Source: Sulfurimonas sp. (GTDB taxonomy: Bacteria > Campylobacterota > Campylobacteria > Campylobacterales > Sulfurimonadaceae). Taken from it: a DNA stretch of 64,000 nucleotides. The translations under genes and the position numbers were made by a program. The stretch lies in contig NZ_CP093396.1 of NCBI RefSeq assembly GCF_029027405.1, positions 1,302,001 through 1,366,000 of the forward strand, given 5' to 3'. Position 1 is the first letter of the stretch; the number at the start of each line of letters is the position of its first letter. Under the pieces are notes generated by a model. It saw nothing but the letters and a program-made list of their open reading frames with translations, had not been told where the DNA came from and searched no databases. Shown piece by piece: positions 51,946 through 61,808 of the stretch.

Positions 51946-53193
51946 TTAGAAATTGTAGTTCATTACTAGTTGCATACGATTATTATCAAAATCTGTTTTA
52001 GCAGAAGATTCTTTATCCTCTCCTATAACATAAACAAATGCTACATCAGCTTCCCCTTCATTGAATTCATATTCTAAACCTACATCTATTTCAGTTACAT
52101 GAGCTTTTGCTCCTCCAGAAACAGCGTTAGCCTGATAATCTCCATAAACACCAAATATGTTTACACCAGCAATCTCGTAAGCAGCACCAATAGTGTACGA
52201 GCTACCATCACTAACACTACCATCATGAAGAGTACCTGCTGTCATAGTATCGATGTTAGTATATGAAGAACCACCACCAAATCCTTCAAAAATTTGTTTT
52301 CCATCTTTAACGCTTACGCTATCATAAGCTACCGATAAAGTTGCACCATAAATTCCAGCTTCAACCATAGCCCCTACAATACTTCCTTCAATTGTACTAG
52401 GTACACCAGCTACAATATCTTTTTCACTTTCACTAAGATATTGAGCAGCTACAACAATCTCAATATCGTCGCTAATTGCAATAGTTCCAGTTACATCTGC
52501 ATATATTGCTGAAGCAGCTTTTGTTACATCATAGTACCAAGCACTAGCTTCAATAATATCATTTGAATATGTTACAGCACCCACATAAGTACCATCTTCG
52601 CCAGTTTTTGTCCATCTACGATTTGTTACATTATCGTAACCATCATCAACACCTTGCCAACTTAATACACTTCCCGCAATAAAAGATAGACCTAAATCTT
52701 TTAGCGTATAAGAAGCAATATATGCCTCAAAAGTGTGTGGAGTCATTTTAATATCATCACTATCTGCTAGTGGAGTATCTATAAGTTGACGACCACCACG
52801 AAAGTTAAAACCTTCGTAATTAAAATTAAGATAAGACTCTGCTAATTCTGTATATTGACGATTATCTGAAGTTAGTTCGTTAGTGAATGTATTATCATTA
52901 ACATCGCCACTTAGGACAGGTAAAGAGTGAGAAGTATACATTGCAGCACCTAGGCTAAGACCTTTAATAGCTGCAGTCTCAAACTTTAATTGACCACCAA
53001 TAGCAGCTGCTGATGTATCTTTAGCATCAGTAACCTCTGTATTATTAGCAGCATAACCTAGACGGATTTGCCCACTTGCCGTACCCTTGCTAAACATTTC
53101 TTGAATGCTATTAGCTTCTTTTGACTCTTCTGCAAATGCTGATGTGCTAATTGCTAGTGCGGCTACTAAACTTAATCTAATTAATTTATTCAT
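51946..53193 (-). CDS. Outer-membrane porin (OprD/Campylobacter-type)
   Basis: A 415-aa protein: signal peptide ending S-A-F-A-E, alternating beta-strand pattern, and a terminal aromatic (M-N-Y-N-F) for BAM recognition. Early motif S-G-Q-I-R-L-G-Y and the repeated Y-D-V-T-K / Y-L-S-E-S strands fit epsilonproteobacterial OprD-like porins. The Fur-box-like site upstream suggests iron-dependent expression. Solute unknown. Confidence 0.85.
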   Translation of the reverse strand: MNKLIRLSLVAALAISTSAFAEESKEANSIQEMFSKGTASGQIRLGYAANNTEVTDAKDTSAAAIGGQLKFETAAIKGLSLGAAMYTSHSLPVLSGDVNDNTFTNELTSDNRQYTELAESYLNFNYEGFNFRGGRQLIDTPLADSDDIKMTPHTFEAYIASYTLKDLGLSFIAGSVLSWQGVDDGYDNVTNRRWTKTGEDGTYVGAVTYSNDIIEASAWYYDVTKAASAIYADVTGTIAISDDIEIVVAAQYLSESEKDIVAGVPSTIEGSIVGAMVEAGIYGATLSVAYDSVSVKDGKQIFEGFGGGSSYTNIDTMTAGTLHDGSVSDGSSYTIGAAYEIAGVNIFGVYGDYQANAVSGGAKAHVTEIDVGLEYEFNEGEADVAFVYVIGEDKESSAKTDFDNNRMQLVMNYNF

Positions 53194-53263
53194 TTTTTCC
53201 CTTTTTGATTATAATTTTGAAAATTAATATCATAATTGTACAAAGTAAAACTTATTATTTATT

Positions 53264-53282
53264 TAAAATGGTAACCATTATC
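53264..53282. promoter_or_regulatory. Fur-box-like site upstream of porin
   Basis: TAAAATGGTAACCATTATC matches 15 of 19 consensus positions, including the complete right half CATTATC. It lies 70-90 bp upstream of the porin start, at the end of the fur-like gene. Confidence 0.5.
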
Positions 53283-53284
53283 AT

Positions 53285-53689
53285 TTATATTTTTAAATTG
53301 CATTCATTACATATTTTATGAATAGTAATAAATTCTGCATCTGTAAACTCTTTTAATTCAACACTTTCATTTATTGGTAGTTTTGTGACTCTAGTGCAAG
53401 TAGTGCAGATGCAAAATAGCATCGGAGTATTTTCTTTAAGATAGTAGTAGGCTCTTTTAAAGTCATCTTGTATGACTATAACCAATTTGCATTCAATAAA
53501 AAAATTTAAATGCCTATATATAGTATTTTGAGAAAGTTTTTTTGGATATGAGGTAGAAAGTTCTTTGATGATTTGAGATACATTTAAGCATTCATCACTA
53601 TTCATTAATAAAATATAAATTGCTTCTCTAACTCTTGAATGATTTGCTCGGTTTCTCTTTATGCAATTATTTAGATTATTTATACTCAT
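53285..53689 (-). CDS. Fur-family transcriptional regulator (second copy)
   Basis: A 134-aa Fur-family protein: winged helix (S-Q-N-T-I-Y-R-H-L-N-F-F), dimer/metal domain with C95-x2-C98 and C127-x2-C130. Shorter and divergent from the first copy (30983-31408). Flanked by Fur-box-like sites both upstream (53774-53792, possible autoregulation) and downstream (porin promoter). Could be Fur, Zur or PerR-like; the iron setting favours Fur. Confidence 0.85.
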   Translation of the reverse strand: MSINNLNNCIKRNRANHSRVREAIYILLMNSDECLNVSQIIKELSTSYPKKLSQNTIYRHLNFFIECKLVIVIQDDFKRAYYYLKENTPMLFCICTTCTRVTKLPINESVELKEFTDAEFITIHKICNECNLKI

Positions 53690-53773
53690 CTTACCTCATT
53701 CAAATATTTTTTTAAGTAAAACTTAAAACATTATTGAATGATAATTTATTTATACTTAGTTCTCTATTAAATT

Positions 53774-53792
53774 AATAATTGTTATCATAATC
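53774..53792. promoter_or_regulatory. Fur-box-like site upstream of second fur-family gene
   Basis: AATAATTGTTATCATAATC matches 15 of 19 positions of the reverse Fur consensus, about 85 bp ahead of the regulator start. Extended by CAATTATC, giving a run of Fur-type hexamers. Confidence 0.5.
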
Positions 53793-53905
53793 AATTATCC
53801 TCTTAATATGATATATTTGCATGAGAAAATGATTTGAAGTGGCACTTGAATAATATTTAAGTGGATATAACCAAGAGCTATAAAGCCCTCAATTACGAGA
53901 TTCAG

Positions 53906-54292
53906 CTACTGAGCTACAGCTATTTCTAAAGGAGTTGATTCCCAGATGCCGTGCTTTGTACAGTAAGCATGAGCTACTAGTTTTAGTCTTTTACCCATTG
54001 GTCTAATGTTAAAAGTTACTTGTGTATTAGATTTTTCATTTCCTAAAGTTCCAGAAATAAAAGAAGCTCCAGCTAATTTTGTTTCACCGTTAAAAAGACT
54101 GATACTTTCTATGTAGTGATCAAAATCATCTGGATGAGTGTATTCGTTACCCATTTTAACAATTACTGAAAGTATTTTACCTTTTTTGGCTGAACCTTCA
54201 ACTGTAATAAACGGAGAGTGACGGTCGATGAAATCTTTTTTAGCTTCTCTTTCTACTGTATCAATATCTACATATTTGTTAATCTTTGGCAT
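53906..54292 (-). CDS. Superoxide reductase (neelaredoxin/desulfoferrodoxin C-domain)
   Basis: A 128-aa single-domain superoxide reductase. The Fe(His)4Cys centre is visible: R-H-S-P-F-I, T-H-P-D-D-F-D-H-Y-I-E-S, and C-T-K-H-G-I-W-E. It reduces superoxide to peroxide without making O2, typical for anaerobes and microaerophiles. No N-terminal desulforedoxin domain. Likely protects the iron-rich cell; it lies next to the fur-type gene. Confidence 0.92.
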   Translation of the reverse strand: MPKINKYVDIDTVEREAKKDFIDRHSPFITVEGSAKKGKILSVIVKMGNEYTHPDDFDHYIESISLFNGETKLAGASFISGTLGNEKSNTQVTFNIRPMGKRLKLVAHAYCTKHGIWESTPLEIAVAQ

Positions 54293-54456
54293 TTTTTTTC
54301 CTTGTATTTTTTAATTTATATAGTATTGTAGCTATATAATTATTTACATAAAAGATAAATCAGAGTTTATTTATCTTATTTAAGAAATATTTTATAAAAG
54401 CACTCTTTAACCAAAAAATAGATAAAATCGCAATAATTTAATAAAAGAGTAAAAAT

Positions 54457-56475
54457 ATGCTAAAAACGCTACTAATTGAGATAGGTGTTGAAGAACTACC
54501 TGCTGTTCCACTTTTAAAAGAACTTAAAAATATTGAAAAAAAATATGCTGATATTTTAGAAAAAAATTCACTGCTTTGTGAGTTTGAATTTTATTATACT
54601 CCTCGCCGCTTAGTAATATGGCATCGAGAATTTAAGAGTGTCCAAGAAGATAGTGAAGAAGAGTTTTTTGGTGCGCCTATGGCAGTTGCCTATAAGGATG
54701 GTGAACCTACACCCGCTGCTAATGGTTTTGCAAAAAAATGCGGAGTACAACTTAGTGAGATAGGTACAAAACAAAAGGGCAATAAAGATGTCCTTTACTA
54801 TAAAAAAGATGTTAAGGGTAAAGAGTCATGTGATCTCTTAGAAGGCATTATAAGTGAATGGATAAAAAGCCTAAGCTTTGGTAAGTCTATGAGATGGGGA
54901 AGTCTTAGTGAAAGTTTTATAAGACCTATTCGCTGGGTAAATGTTATGCTTGATGATAAGCTTGTAGATTTAGAACTTTTTGGAGTTAAGTCTTCAAAAG
55001 TTACTTTTGTTCATCGTATAAGCAATTTTGAATCATTAGAAGTTAAAGGTTCAAAAGAATACTTTGAAATCTTAAAAAATGGTGGTGTTACACTTTTTTG
55101 TGAAGATAGAATGGTGCAAATTTTAAATGATTTTAAAGCTATTGAAACAGACAATGGTGTAAATATTGAAGTTGATGATGATTTACTTGATGAAGTAGTT
55201 GCAATTACAGAAAATCCAACAGCACTATTAGGCTCGTTTGATAAAGAGTTTTTAAGACTTCCTCCAGAAGTTATCATAACTTCAATGAAAGAGCATCAAA
55301 GATATTTTCCTGTTTTTAAAGATGGAAAACTAATTAACAAGTTTGTAGTTGTATCAAATGCCCTTACTGATGATTTTTCAAAAGTCATAGAAGGCAATGA
55401 GAGAGTTCTTCGTCCTCGTTTAGCAGATGGACTTTTCTTTTTTGATAATGACTTAAAAAATGGACTAAGCACAGATGGACTAGAAAAAGTTGCATTTTTT
55501 AAAGGTCTTGGAAGTGTTAAAGATAAGATAGACAGAGAAGCAAAAATAGCAAACACTCTTTTTGATATCTATAAGATAGATGCTAAGAAAGAAGATTTAA
55601 GTAGAGCAATCAACTTAGCAAAAGCTGATTTAATGAGTGAAATGGTTTATGAGTTTACAGAACTTCAAGGTCTTATGGGTGGTTATTATGCACAAGAAGC
55701 TGAGGAAAGTGAAGCGGTTATAACAGCAATAAAAGAGCAGTATTTACCAGATGGAGAAGATAGTGAACTTCCTTCAACTCCTTTAAGTGCCATAGTTGCT
55801 ATGAGTATAAAACTAGACACGCTGCTGGCTCTTTTTAGTGTAAATCAAATCCCAACGGGTTCTCGTGACCCTTTTGCACTTCGTCGCGCGGTAAATGGAA
55901 TCATAAGAATTACTGCGGAACATAACTTAGAGTTTGATATATCAAAAACATTAAAAGAGTTAGCATCTGGATACGCATCTATAGATATGCAAAAGTTAGA
56001 AAACTTTTTCTTAGAGCGTGTTAAGCAATACTACAAAGTAAATCCATCTGTTGTTGAAGCAGTTTTAGCATCTAAAGAAAGAGAGTTAGTTGCTATTTCT
56101 AAAAAAATACAAGCACTAGATGCCATAGTAAATAGTGAAGGTTTTTCTGAAGCATTTTCGACATTTAAGCGTGTTGCAAATATAACTAAAGATATAGATT
56201 TATCTAAGGAGTTATCAGTAGATGTAAAACTATTCCAAGAAAAAGCAGAAGAAGAATTATATACAAAATATAATAGAGTTAATGATTGTAAATATAACTC
56301 TTATGAAGAAGAACTAGATGCACTTTTAGGTTTAAAACCAAATCTTGATAAGTTTTTTGATGATGTAATGGTAAATGTTGAAGATGAAAATCTTAAAAAT
56401 AATAGAAAATATTTAGTAGCATCTATATATAAAAGTATATTGAAAATTGCAGATATTAAAGAAGTAAGTGTTTAA
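54457..56475 (+). CDS. glyS: Glycyl-tRNA synthetase beta subunit
   Basis: A 672-aa class II GlyRS beta chain: starts L-L-I-E-I-G-V-E-E-L-P, contains F-Y-Y-T-P-R-R-L, V-F-K-D-G-K-L and D-P-F-A-L-R-R, with the C-terminal anticodon region. It pairs with GlyQ, which is not in the window. It overlaps the next gene by 8 bp. Confidence 0.96.
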   Translation: MLKTLLIEIGVEELPAVPLLKELKNIEKKYADILEKNSLLCEFEFYYTPRRLVIWHREFKSVQEDSEEEFFGAPMAVAYKDGEPTPAANGFAKKCGVQLSEIGTKQKGNKDVLYYKKDVKGKESCDLLEGIISEWIKSLSFGKSMRWGSLSESFIRPIRWVNVMLDDKLVDLELFGVKSSKVTFVHRISNFESLEVKGSKEYFEILKNGGVTLFCEDRMVQILNDFKAIETDNGVNIEVDDDLLDEVVAITENPTALLGSFDKEFLRLPPEVIITSMKEHQRYFPVFKDGKLINKFVVVSNALTDDFSKVIEGNERVLRPRLADGLFFFDNDLKNGLSTDGLEKVAFFKGLGSVKDKIDREAKIANTLFDIYKIDAKKEDLSRAINLAKADLMSEMVYEFTELQGLMGGYYAQEAEESEAVITAIKEQYLPDGEDSELPSTPLSAIVAMSIKLDTLLALFSVNQIPTGSRDPFALRRAVNGIIRITAEHNLEFDISKTLKELASGYASIDMQKLENFFLERVKQYYKVNPSVVEAVLASKERELVAISKKIQALDAIVNSEGFSEAFSTFKRVANITKDIDLSKELSVDVKLFQEKAEEELYTKYNRVNDCKYNSYEEELDALLGLKPNLDKFFDDVMVNVEDENLKNNRKYLVASIYKSILKIADIKEVSV

Positions 56476-57547
56476 TTTAGTAGATTTTAACTACACAAAT
56501 GAAGAAGATAAAAAACTAACAGAGCTTTTTTTATCGACTTCAACCTCCACAAAAAAGTACATTTTAGGTATAAATAAACTTACCAAGTCTATCTTAAAGT
56601 ATGTAGAAGTTGATGGTATTATAGATGACTTTAGCAGAGTTCAACGCTCCCGTAAAAAGTCTGTTCTTAGTATCGATGATGTTAAAAAAGACTCTATAAT
56701 TCTTTCAGTTTCAACTGGAAGTCCATTAGAAGTAAAAAATACTCTAGATGCTAAGGGCTTTAGTAACTTTAATTATTTGTCATTTTACAGATACTCAATG
56801 CTTGATTTAGCTGAACCTCCTTTTATACTTGACTTTGAAGAGAACTTTAAAAACCATCACAAAGAGTATGCTTACTTGTATAACTTACTTGAAGATGTGA
56901 GATCTCAAGAAGTTTTTACTAAAGTGCTTAACTTTAAAATTTCATTTGACTTTGAGTTTATGCAGGGCTTTACAAATAACCATGACGAACAGTATTTTGA
57001 TAAAGATATAATTCCAAATATAAAAAATATATGTTTTGTAGATGGCGGTGCTTATGTCGGTGATACTCTTCCAAATATCATAAAAAACTTTCCTGATTTT
57101 AAAAAGATTTATGCCATAGAACCAAATAATTTGCATATAAATATAGCAAAAAGAAATTTTTCAGATACAAAAGGCATAGAGTTTATAAACTGTGGTTTGG
57201 GAGCTAAGCAAGAATTAGGTTCAACAAATGAAGATAATAATCAAAATAATTGTGACCATAACTATCAAGCAACTAATATAAATACAATCGATAATATAGT
57301 AAAAGAAAAAGTTGATTTTATAAAGCTAGACATTGAAGGTGCAGAACAAGATGCGATAGATGGTTCTAGAGAGATTATTAAGAAGTATAAACCCATTTTA
57401 GCTATTTGCATCTATCATAAAGCGGAGGACTGGTATAAAATTCCTCAAAAAGTTTTAGATATAGAGAGTGAGTATAAGGTTTATTTGCGGCACTATATGG
57501 AAGGGATATTTGAGAGTGTTCTTTATTTTATACCAAAAAAAAGATAA
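56468..57547 (+). CDS. FkbM-family methyltransferase
   Basis: A 359-aa protein starting at GTG 56468 inside the glyS end. The C-terminal half has the FkbM SAM-binding fold: F-V-D-G-G-A-Y-V-G-D-T, I-E-P-N, and F-I-K-L-D-I-E-G-A-E-Q-D. The N-terminal half (about 1-150) is a separate region seen in sugar- or nucleotide-linked proteins. Likely methylates a cell-surface glycan or a metabolite; substrate unknown. Confidence 0.85.
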   Translation: MFNLVDFNYTNEEDKKLTELFLSTSTSTKKYILGINKLTKSILKYVEVDGIIDDFSRVQRSRKKSVLSIDDVKKDSIILSVSTGSPLEVKNTLDAKGFSNFNYLSFYRYSMLDLAEPPFILDFEENFKNHHKEYAYLYNLLEDVRSQEVFTKVLNFKISFDFEFMQGFTNNHDEQYFDKDIIPNIKNICFVDGGAYVGDTLPNIIKNFPDFKKIYAIEPNNLHINIAKRNFSDTKGIEFINCGLGAKQELGSTNEDNNQNNCDHNYQATNINTIDNIVKEKVDFIKLDIEGAEQDAIDGSREIIKKYKPILAICIYHKAEDWYKIPQKVLDIESEYKVYLRHYMEGIFESVLYFIPKKR

Positions 57548-57575
57548 AATAAAATACCAACTGAAAAGGTAGAGA

Positions 57576-59006
57576 ATGAAAAAATTATTATATATACTAT
57601 TTACTATACTCCTAAGTACGAATATATTTGCAAATACTGAAGTGGAAGAATCTATAGTTAAAATATATACAGTATCAAAGACACCCAACTATATGACACC
57701 ATGGAACTCTACTATAAGAAGGTCTCATGGATCAGGCAGTATTATAAATGGAAAAGGGAAAAGAATACTTACTAATGCTCATATAGTTGCAAATCAAACA
57801 TTTATAGAAGTGAAGCGATATGGTTCATCTAAACGATATGAAGCAAAAGTGGATTATATTTCTCATCAAGCTGACTTGGCGATACTCACAGTTCTTGATG
57901 AATCATTTTTTAAAGGCGCTAAAAGTTTAACATTTGGCGAGTTGCCAACTATACGACAAGAGGTTACAGTTTATGGTTTTCCAATGGGTGGAGATAGTCT
58001 AAGTGCGAGTACTGGCATAGTTTCGCGAATAGAACATAATATGTATGCCCATTCTAAAGAGATATTTTTGTCTATTCAGATAGATGCCGCAGTAAATCCT
58101 GGAAATAGTGGAGGACCTGCTATAAGCGATGGAAAGATAGTTGGTGTAGTCATGCAGCAGATATCACGCTCTCAAAATCTTGGTTATTTAGTTCCTGCCG
58201 AAATAGTTAAACACTTTTTAGCTGATATAAAAGATGGAAAGTATGATGGTTTTCCTCATCTAGGAGTAAGTTCTCAAAAACTGGAAAATGAAGCACTAAG
58301 AAGTGTAAATGAGATGGATAAAGATACAACAGGTGTTTTAATAATAGATGTGGCAGAAAAATCACCTGCTTATGACAAAATCAAACCAGGTGATGTACTT
58401 CTTAGCGTAGATAATAATAAGATAGAAAATGATGGGACAGTAGAGTTTAGACATCATCAATTCACATCTTACAAATACTATATAGATAAGAAACAACTTG
58501 GTGAGAAAATTTCTATGCGTGTACTGAGAAATGGAGTGAAAAAAGAACTCTCAATAAAGCTTAACAATATAGCAAATGATAACCTTTTAGTAGATACAGT
58601 TATTTATGACAAGATGCCAAGATACTACATATATGGTGGTTATGTTTTCTCTCCACTGAGTAGAAATCTACTCCAAAATAGTCGTTCCACACTTCTTAGC
58701 CTTAGAGAAGCAGCATCTAAATGGGCAACAGAAGATAAAGATGATGTTGTTTTACTTTTGAAGGTTCTTGCATCTGATATAAGCAGAGGAGATCATGATT
58801 TTTCTCTTTGGATAATAGATAGAGTAAATTCTAAAAAGTTTAAAAATTTCAAAGAGTTTGTGAAAATACTTAAAGAGTTTGAAGGTAAGTACCTTGTTTT
58901 AGAAAATGAAGATGGTGTTAAAGTAGCTATATGCAGAGAAAAGGCTTTAAAAATTGAAAATACAATCTTAAAAAGGTATAGTATTGAAAATAATGAAAGA
59001 TTTTAG
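57576..59006 (+). CDS. Periplasmic trypsin-like serine protease with PDZ domain (DegP/DegQ-like)
   Basis: A 476-aa protein with signal peptide (I-F-A-N). Trypsin domain with catalytic H69 (T-N-A-H-I-V), D100 (A-D-L-A-I-L) and S178 (G-N-S-G-G-P-A), then a PDZ domain (about 245-320; G-V-L-I-I-D-V-A-E-K-S-P-A), then about 150 residues without recognised domain, unlike the second PDZ of DegP. Envelope quality control is the probable job. Confidence 0.9.
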   Translation: MKKLLYILFTILLSTNIFANTEVEESIVKIYTVSKTPNYMTPWNSTIRRSHGSGSIINGKGKRILTNAHIVANQTFIEVKRYGSSKRYEAKVDYISHQADLAILTVLDESFFKGAKSLTFGELPTIRQEVTVYGFPMGGDSLSASTGIVSRIEHNMYAHSKEIFLSIQIDAAVNPGNSGGPAISDGKIVGVVMQQISRSQNLGYLVPAEIVKHFLADIKDGKYDGFPHLGVSSQKLENEALRSVNEMDKDTTGVLIIDVAEKSPAYDKIKPGDVLLSVDNNKIENDGTVEFRHHQFTSYKYYIDKKQLGEKISMRVLRNGVKKELSIKLNNIANDNLLVDTVIYDKMPRYYIYGGYVFSPLSRNLLQNSRSTLLSLREAASKWATEDKDDVVLLLKVLASDISRGDHDFSLWIIDRVNSKKFKNFKEFVKILKEFEGKYLVLENEDGVKVAICREKALKIENTILKRYSIENNERF

Positions 59007-60128
59007 ATGTATGACTTAGCAATAATTGGTGCAGGAATAAACGGTGCAAGTGTAGCTTATGAGTTTGCTAAGGTTGGGAAAAAAGTTGTTATCTTTGATA
59101 TGGAGGGAATTGCTAATGGGGGAAGTGGTGCTGCTGGTGCTTTTATAGCTCCTAAGTTTTCTAAAGAAGGTGAGTTAAAAGAACTTTTAAATGATGCCTT
59201 TGTTTACAGCATGGAATTTTATGAGAAAAAATTTCCACATCTTCTTAAAAAAACAAAACTTTTTCATAGTGCAACAGATGCAAAATCATCAAAAATACTT
59301 GCAAAATATAAAGAAAAAACTTCTTTGAAGCTACAAGTTGCATCTGAGACTTTTTTAAATACTTTAACTCCTTATGCAAAAGAGTATGGATATATTTGTA
59401 TAGATGCTGGAGTAGTAAATGCTAAGGCTATGTGTAGTGCAATGTGTAAAAGTGCTAGGTTTGTAGAGCAAAAAGTAGAATCTATAGTTTATGATGAAGC
59501 ATATTGGGTTATAAATGAGATATATAGTGCTAAAAATGTTTTACTTGCAACAGGTGCTTATGAGTCAATTATAAAAGAACCATATATAAAGTTAAGTGGT
59601 GTGTGGGGGCATCGCATTGATATTGAAACTTCAAGTGAAAATCCTTGCAGTATTCATCAAGATGTTTCTATATCTCCAAGCTTTAATGGCGAATTAGCTA
59701 TCGGTGCGACACATAATGTTCACTATCATCCGCAAAAGTCTACTACTCCTTATGATTTGCAAGAAGGTAGAGCAGAATTACTTAGTAAAGCTGGTAAAAC
59801 TATTAAACTGAAAGACATTAAAGTTTTGAGAGATTTTACAGGTCTTCGTTCTGGTTCTTATGATTACATGCCTATTGTTGGTGGATTAGTTATGTCTAAA
59901 GAAACATTAGCTAGTAAAAATATTAGATATGAAGTAGAGAGTTCAAATACACAAAACTACACCTACTATCCAAACTTATACATGATAAATGGAAATGGTG
60001 GTTATGGTTTTGTTTTAGCTCCATATATAGCAAAAATATTAAGTGAGCATATCTTAGAAGCTAAAGAGATAAGTAAAAGATTAAGCCCAAATAGGTTTTT
60101 TACTAGATGGGCTAAAAAATTATTTTAA
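59007..60128 (+). CDS. FAD-dependent oxidoreductase, DAO/MnmC2-like
   Basis: A 373-aa flavoprotein starting at the base after the protease stop. N-terminal I-I-G-A-G-I-N-G-A-S-V-A-Y and G-G-S-G-A-A-G-A-F-I-A-P-K-F-S resemble the C-terminal oxidase domain of the tRNA-modifying enzyme MnmC; R-D-F-T-G-L-R-S-G-S-Y-D-Y-M-P is the family's closing motif. Removal of the carboxymethyl group in tRNA wobble-uridine modification is possible; glycine/D-amino-acid oxidation is the alternative. Confidence 0.78.
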   Translation: MYDLAIIGAGINGASVAYEFAKVGKKVVIFDMEGIANGGSGAAGAFIAPKFSKEGELKELLNDAFVYSMEFYEKKFPHLLKKTKLFHSATDAKSSKILAKYKEKTSLKLQVASETFLNTLTPYAKEYGYICIDAGVVNAKAMCSAMCKSARFVEQKVESIVYDEAYWVINEIYSAKNVLLATGAYESIIKEPYIKLSGVWGHRIDIETSSENPCSIHQDVSISPSFNGELAIGATHNVHYHPQKSTTPYDLQEGRAELLSKAGKTIKLKDIKVLRDFTGLRSGSYDYMPIVGGLVMSKETLASKNIRYEVESSNTQNYTYYPNLYMINGNGGYGFVLAPYIAKILSEHILEAKEISKRLSPNRFFTRWAKKLF

Positions 60129-60869
60129 TTTTTGAATAGTTGGAGGGTAAGTTCTAAAAGAGTCTTTAAATGAGTTTATTCTTTTTTCTCGTATTTTACC
60201 TGCGGCTAAAGGAGAAAGAAAGTAAGCTATATCTATACACTCATCAGCATCATAGTTTTTATCATGTGTAAAATATACTTCTTTACCTAGTTTTACTGCT
60301 TGAATCGCAATATTTTTAGCATAATTTATTATCTCTTTATGATGTTTGTCATATTTGTGTCCGCTTCCAAAATAAACAAACTTACCATTTAGACTCATAG
60401 TTAAATAATCATGATAGTTTAGCTCTTTATCATAACGAGTAAATTGAGTAGAATAGTATCTATCTAAATCAGAATCTAACTCTTCTAGTATAGGAGTTGG
60501 CTCAATGTTGGCTTTGTTAAGATTAAAAAGGTACTTAATTTCTATAAGTTTACCTCTATATCCATCTCTGATTGATTTTGAAAAAATATTTATAGTGTCA
60601 TTGAAGTTTAATTCTTTAAATTCACCATCATAATCAAAACCTTGCTCACTTAATGCTGAGTTGTTATCATAGCCTACTGGACTAATAGTCGGGTTATATA
60701 AAAATATAGTCCCAGCAACACTTTTACTCTTTTTTTTGAGCATTCTTTTTAAATCATTAATGTCGATTTTTATATCTTCTCTACTCTCATCTTTTTCATT
60801 GATATAGATGTAATGTTTAGTTAAATACTCGTGGTCAAAGTTTGTTGAAAAAATTCCAAATGTTTGCAT
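60120..60869 (-). CDS. Unrecognised cytoplasmic protein
   Basis: A 249-aa soluble protein with no signal, membrane helix or known motif that I can see. Charged throughout, with alternating strand/helix character. Convergent with, and overlapping by 9 bp, the FAD oxidoreductase. Start ATG 60869 has an AGGAA-type site nearby. Function unknown. Confidence 0.6.
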   Translation of the reverse strand: MQTFGIFSTNFDHEYLTKHYIYINEKDESREDIKIDINDLKRMLKKKSKSVAGTIFLYNPTISPVGYDNNSALSEQGFDYDGEFKELNFNDTINIFSKSIRDGYRGKLIEIKYLFNLNKANIEPTPILEELDSDLDRYYSTQFTRYDKELNYHDYLTMSLNGKFVYFGSGHKYDKHHKEIINYAKNIAIQAVKLGKEVYFTHDKNYDADECIDIAYFLSPLAAGKIREKRINSFKDSFRTYPPTIQKLK

Positions 60870-61153
60870 ATATATTTCCTCGTATAATTAGTGGAATTGT
60901 ACCTATAATATTAAACATAAGCAAGTATATATCTAGTTTGTATGGGATAGTTGATATTGTTAGTTATTCTTTAGTGTAGAGTTTATTTATAAGCACTTTC
61001 CCGAGTTGTTATATGTATGATTAAAATAACTAACTTTTCTTCAAATTTTTTATATATAGCTATCTCATATTCAGAAGAAAACTTTCTATAAAATCTTTTA
61101 AAGAATCAAGAATAAAAATCTCCAAATGTTTAGCTACTTTTTTAAAATATATT
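60870..61153 (-). other. 284-bp gap with a possible gene remnant
   Basis: No intact gene. A minus-strand frame (about 60988-61090) reads F-S-S-E-Y-E-I-A-I-Y-K-K-F-E-E-K-L-V-I-L to a stop and vaguely resembles the end of a RelE/ParE-type toxin, without a start. Weak evidence for a decayed toxin gene. Confidence 0.2.
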
Positions 61154-61618
61154 TTATTTATCAGGTTCTGTTTTACTGTTATCCTTCATAATAGCTTTTA
61201 CAACTACACCAATTACAGTAGAAACAAGAGCTAAAGAAATATATTCTAAATCAATATAAGCAAAACTAATTGCAGACAAAATAAGAAAAACAACTAAAGC
61301 AGTAGAATAATGAATAGCTTTTTTTGAAAGTTCATTCTGTGCATAAATAGAAAGCTCATCATTCTCTTGTTCTCTGGCAACAGCCTCGAAATACATGCTA
61401 ACTTCTTTTTCTTCTACATCTACACTTTTCTCCATTATTGAAAAAAGCCTATCTACATACTCTGGATTTATTGATTCTAACTTTTCTATTTCTGAAGCAG
61501 ATATTGGGGCAACGGAATGTGTATGTTCATGCTTTCCAGCTACAAGATGAAGGTTCCGAGTAGTCACCTTATCAACTTTTTGTCGTTTTATACTTTTCCT
61601 AAGACTTTTATTACTCAC
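61154..61618 (-). CDS. DUF2335-like membrane protein
   Basis: A 154-aa protein: basic N-terminus, L-E-S-I-N-P-E-Y-V-D-R-L-F-S-I-M-E (the DUF2335 block), a helical region, and two closely spaced membrane helices near the C-terminus. Family function unknown; members are often found with phage or accessory genes. It overlaps the small upstream gene by 8 bp. Confidence 0.7.
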   Translation of the reverse strand: MSNKSLRKSIKRQKVDKVTTRNLHLVAGKHEHTHSVAPISASEIEKLESINPEYVDRLFSIMEKSVDVEEKEVSMYFEAVAREQENDELSIYAQNELSKKAIHYSTALVVFLILSAISFAYIDLEYISLALVSTVIGVVVKAIMKDNSKTEPDK

Positions 61619-61808
61619 TTAAAGCCTCATCAGCAATCATTCTAACTCTATTTGAAGAACGCTGAATAACACTATGTCTCATTCTTGCTTTAGCAATACG
61701 AATTTCTTTTTTCGCATCAAGAGATTTAATTCTCTTGATTAAAATCTTTTTATTTGAATTGAACATAATCTCTGTTCCATTAAATACTAGTTCTAAAACT
61801 TCTGACAT
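61611..61808 (-). CDS. Small basic protein, partner of DUF2335 gene
   Basis: A 65-aa protein rich in Arg and Lys (R-M-R-H-S-V-I-Q-R-S-S-N-R-V-R). ATG 61808 is chosen because GGAG lies 5 nt upstream. No known domain. Translated just before, and overlapping, the DUF2335 gene, so the two probably work together. Confidence 0.6.
   Translation of the reverse strand: MSEVLELVFNGTEIMFNSNKKILIKRIKSLDAKKEIRIAKARMRHSVIQRSSNRVRMIADEALSE

Noticed and set aside
53780-53905. tRNA-like sequence (minus-strand GCTGTAGCTCAG word)
   Set aside because: The word is the coding end of the superoxide reductase gene; no acceptor stem or T-loop can be formed.
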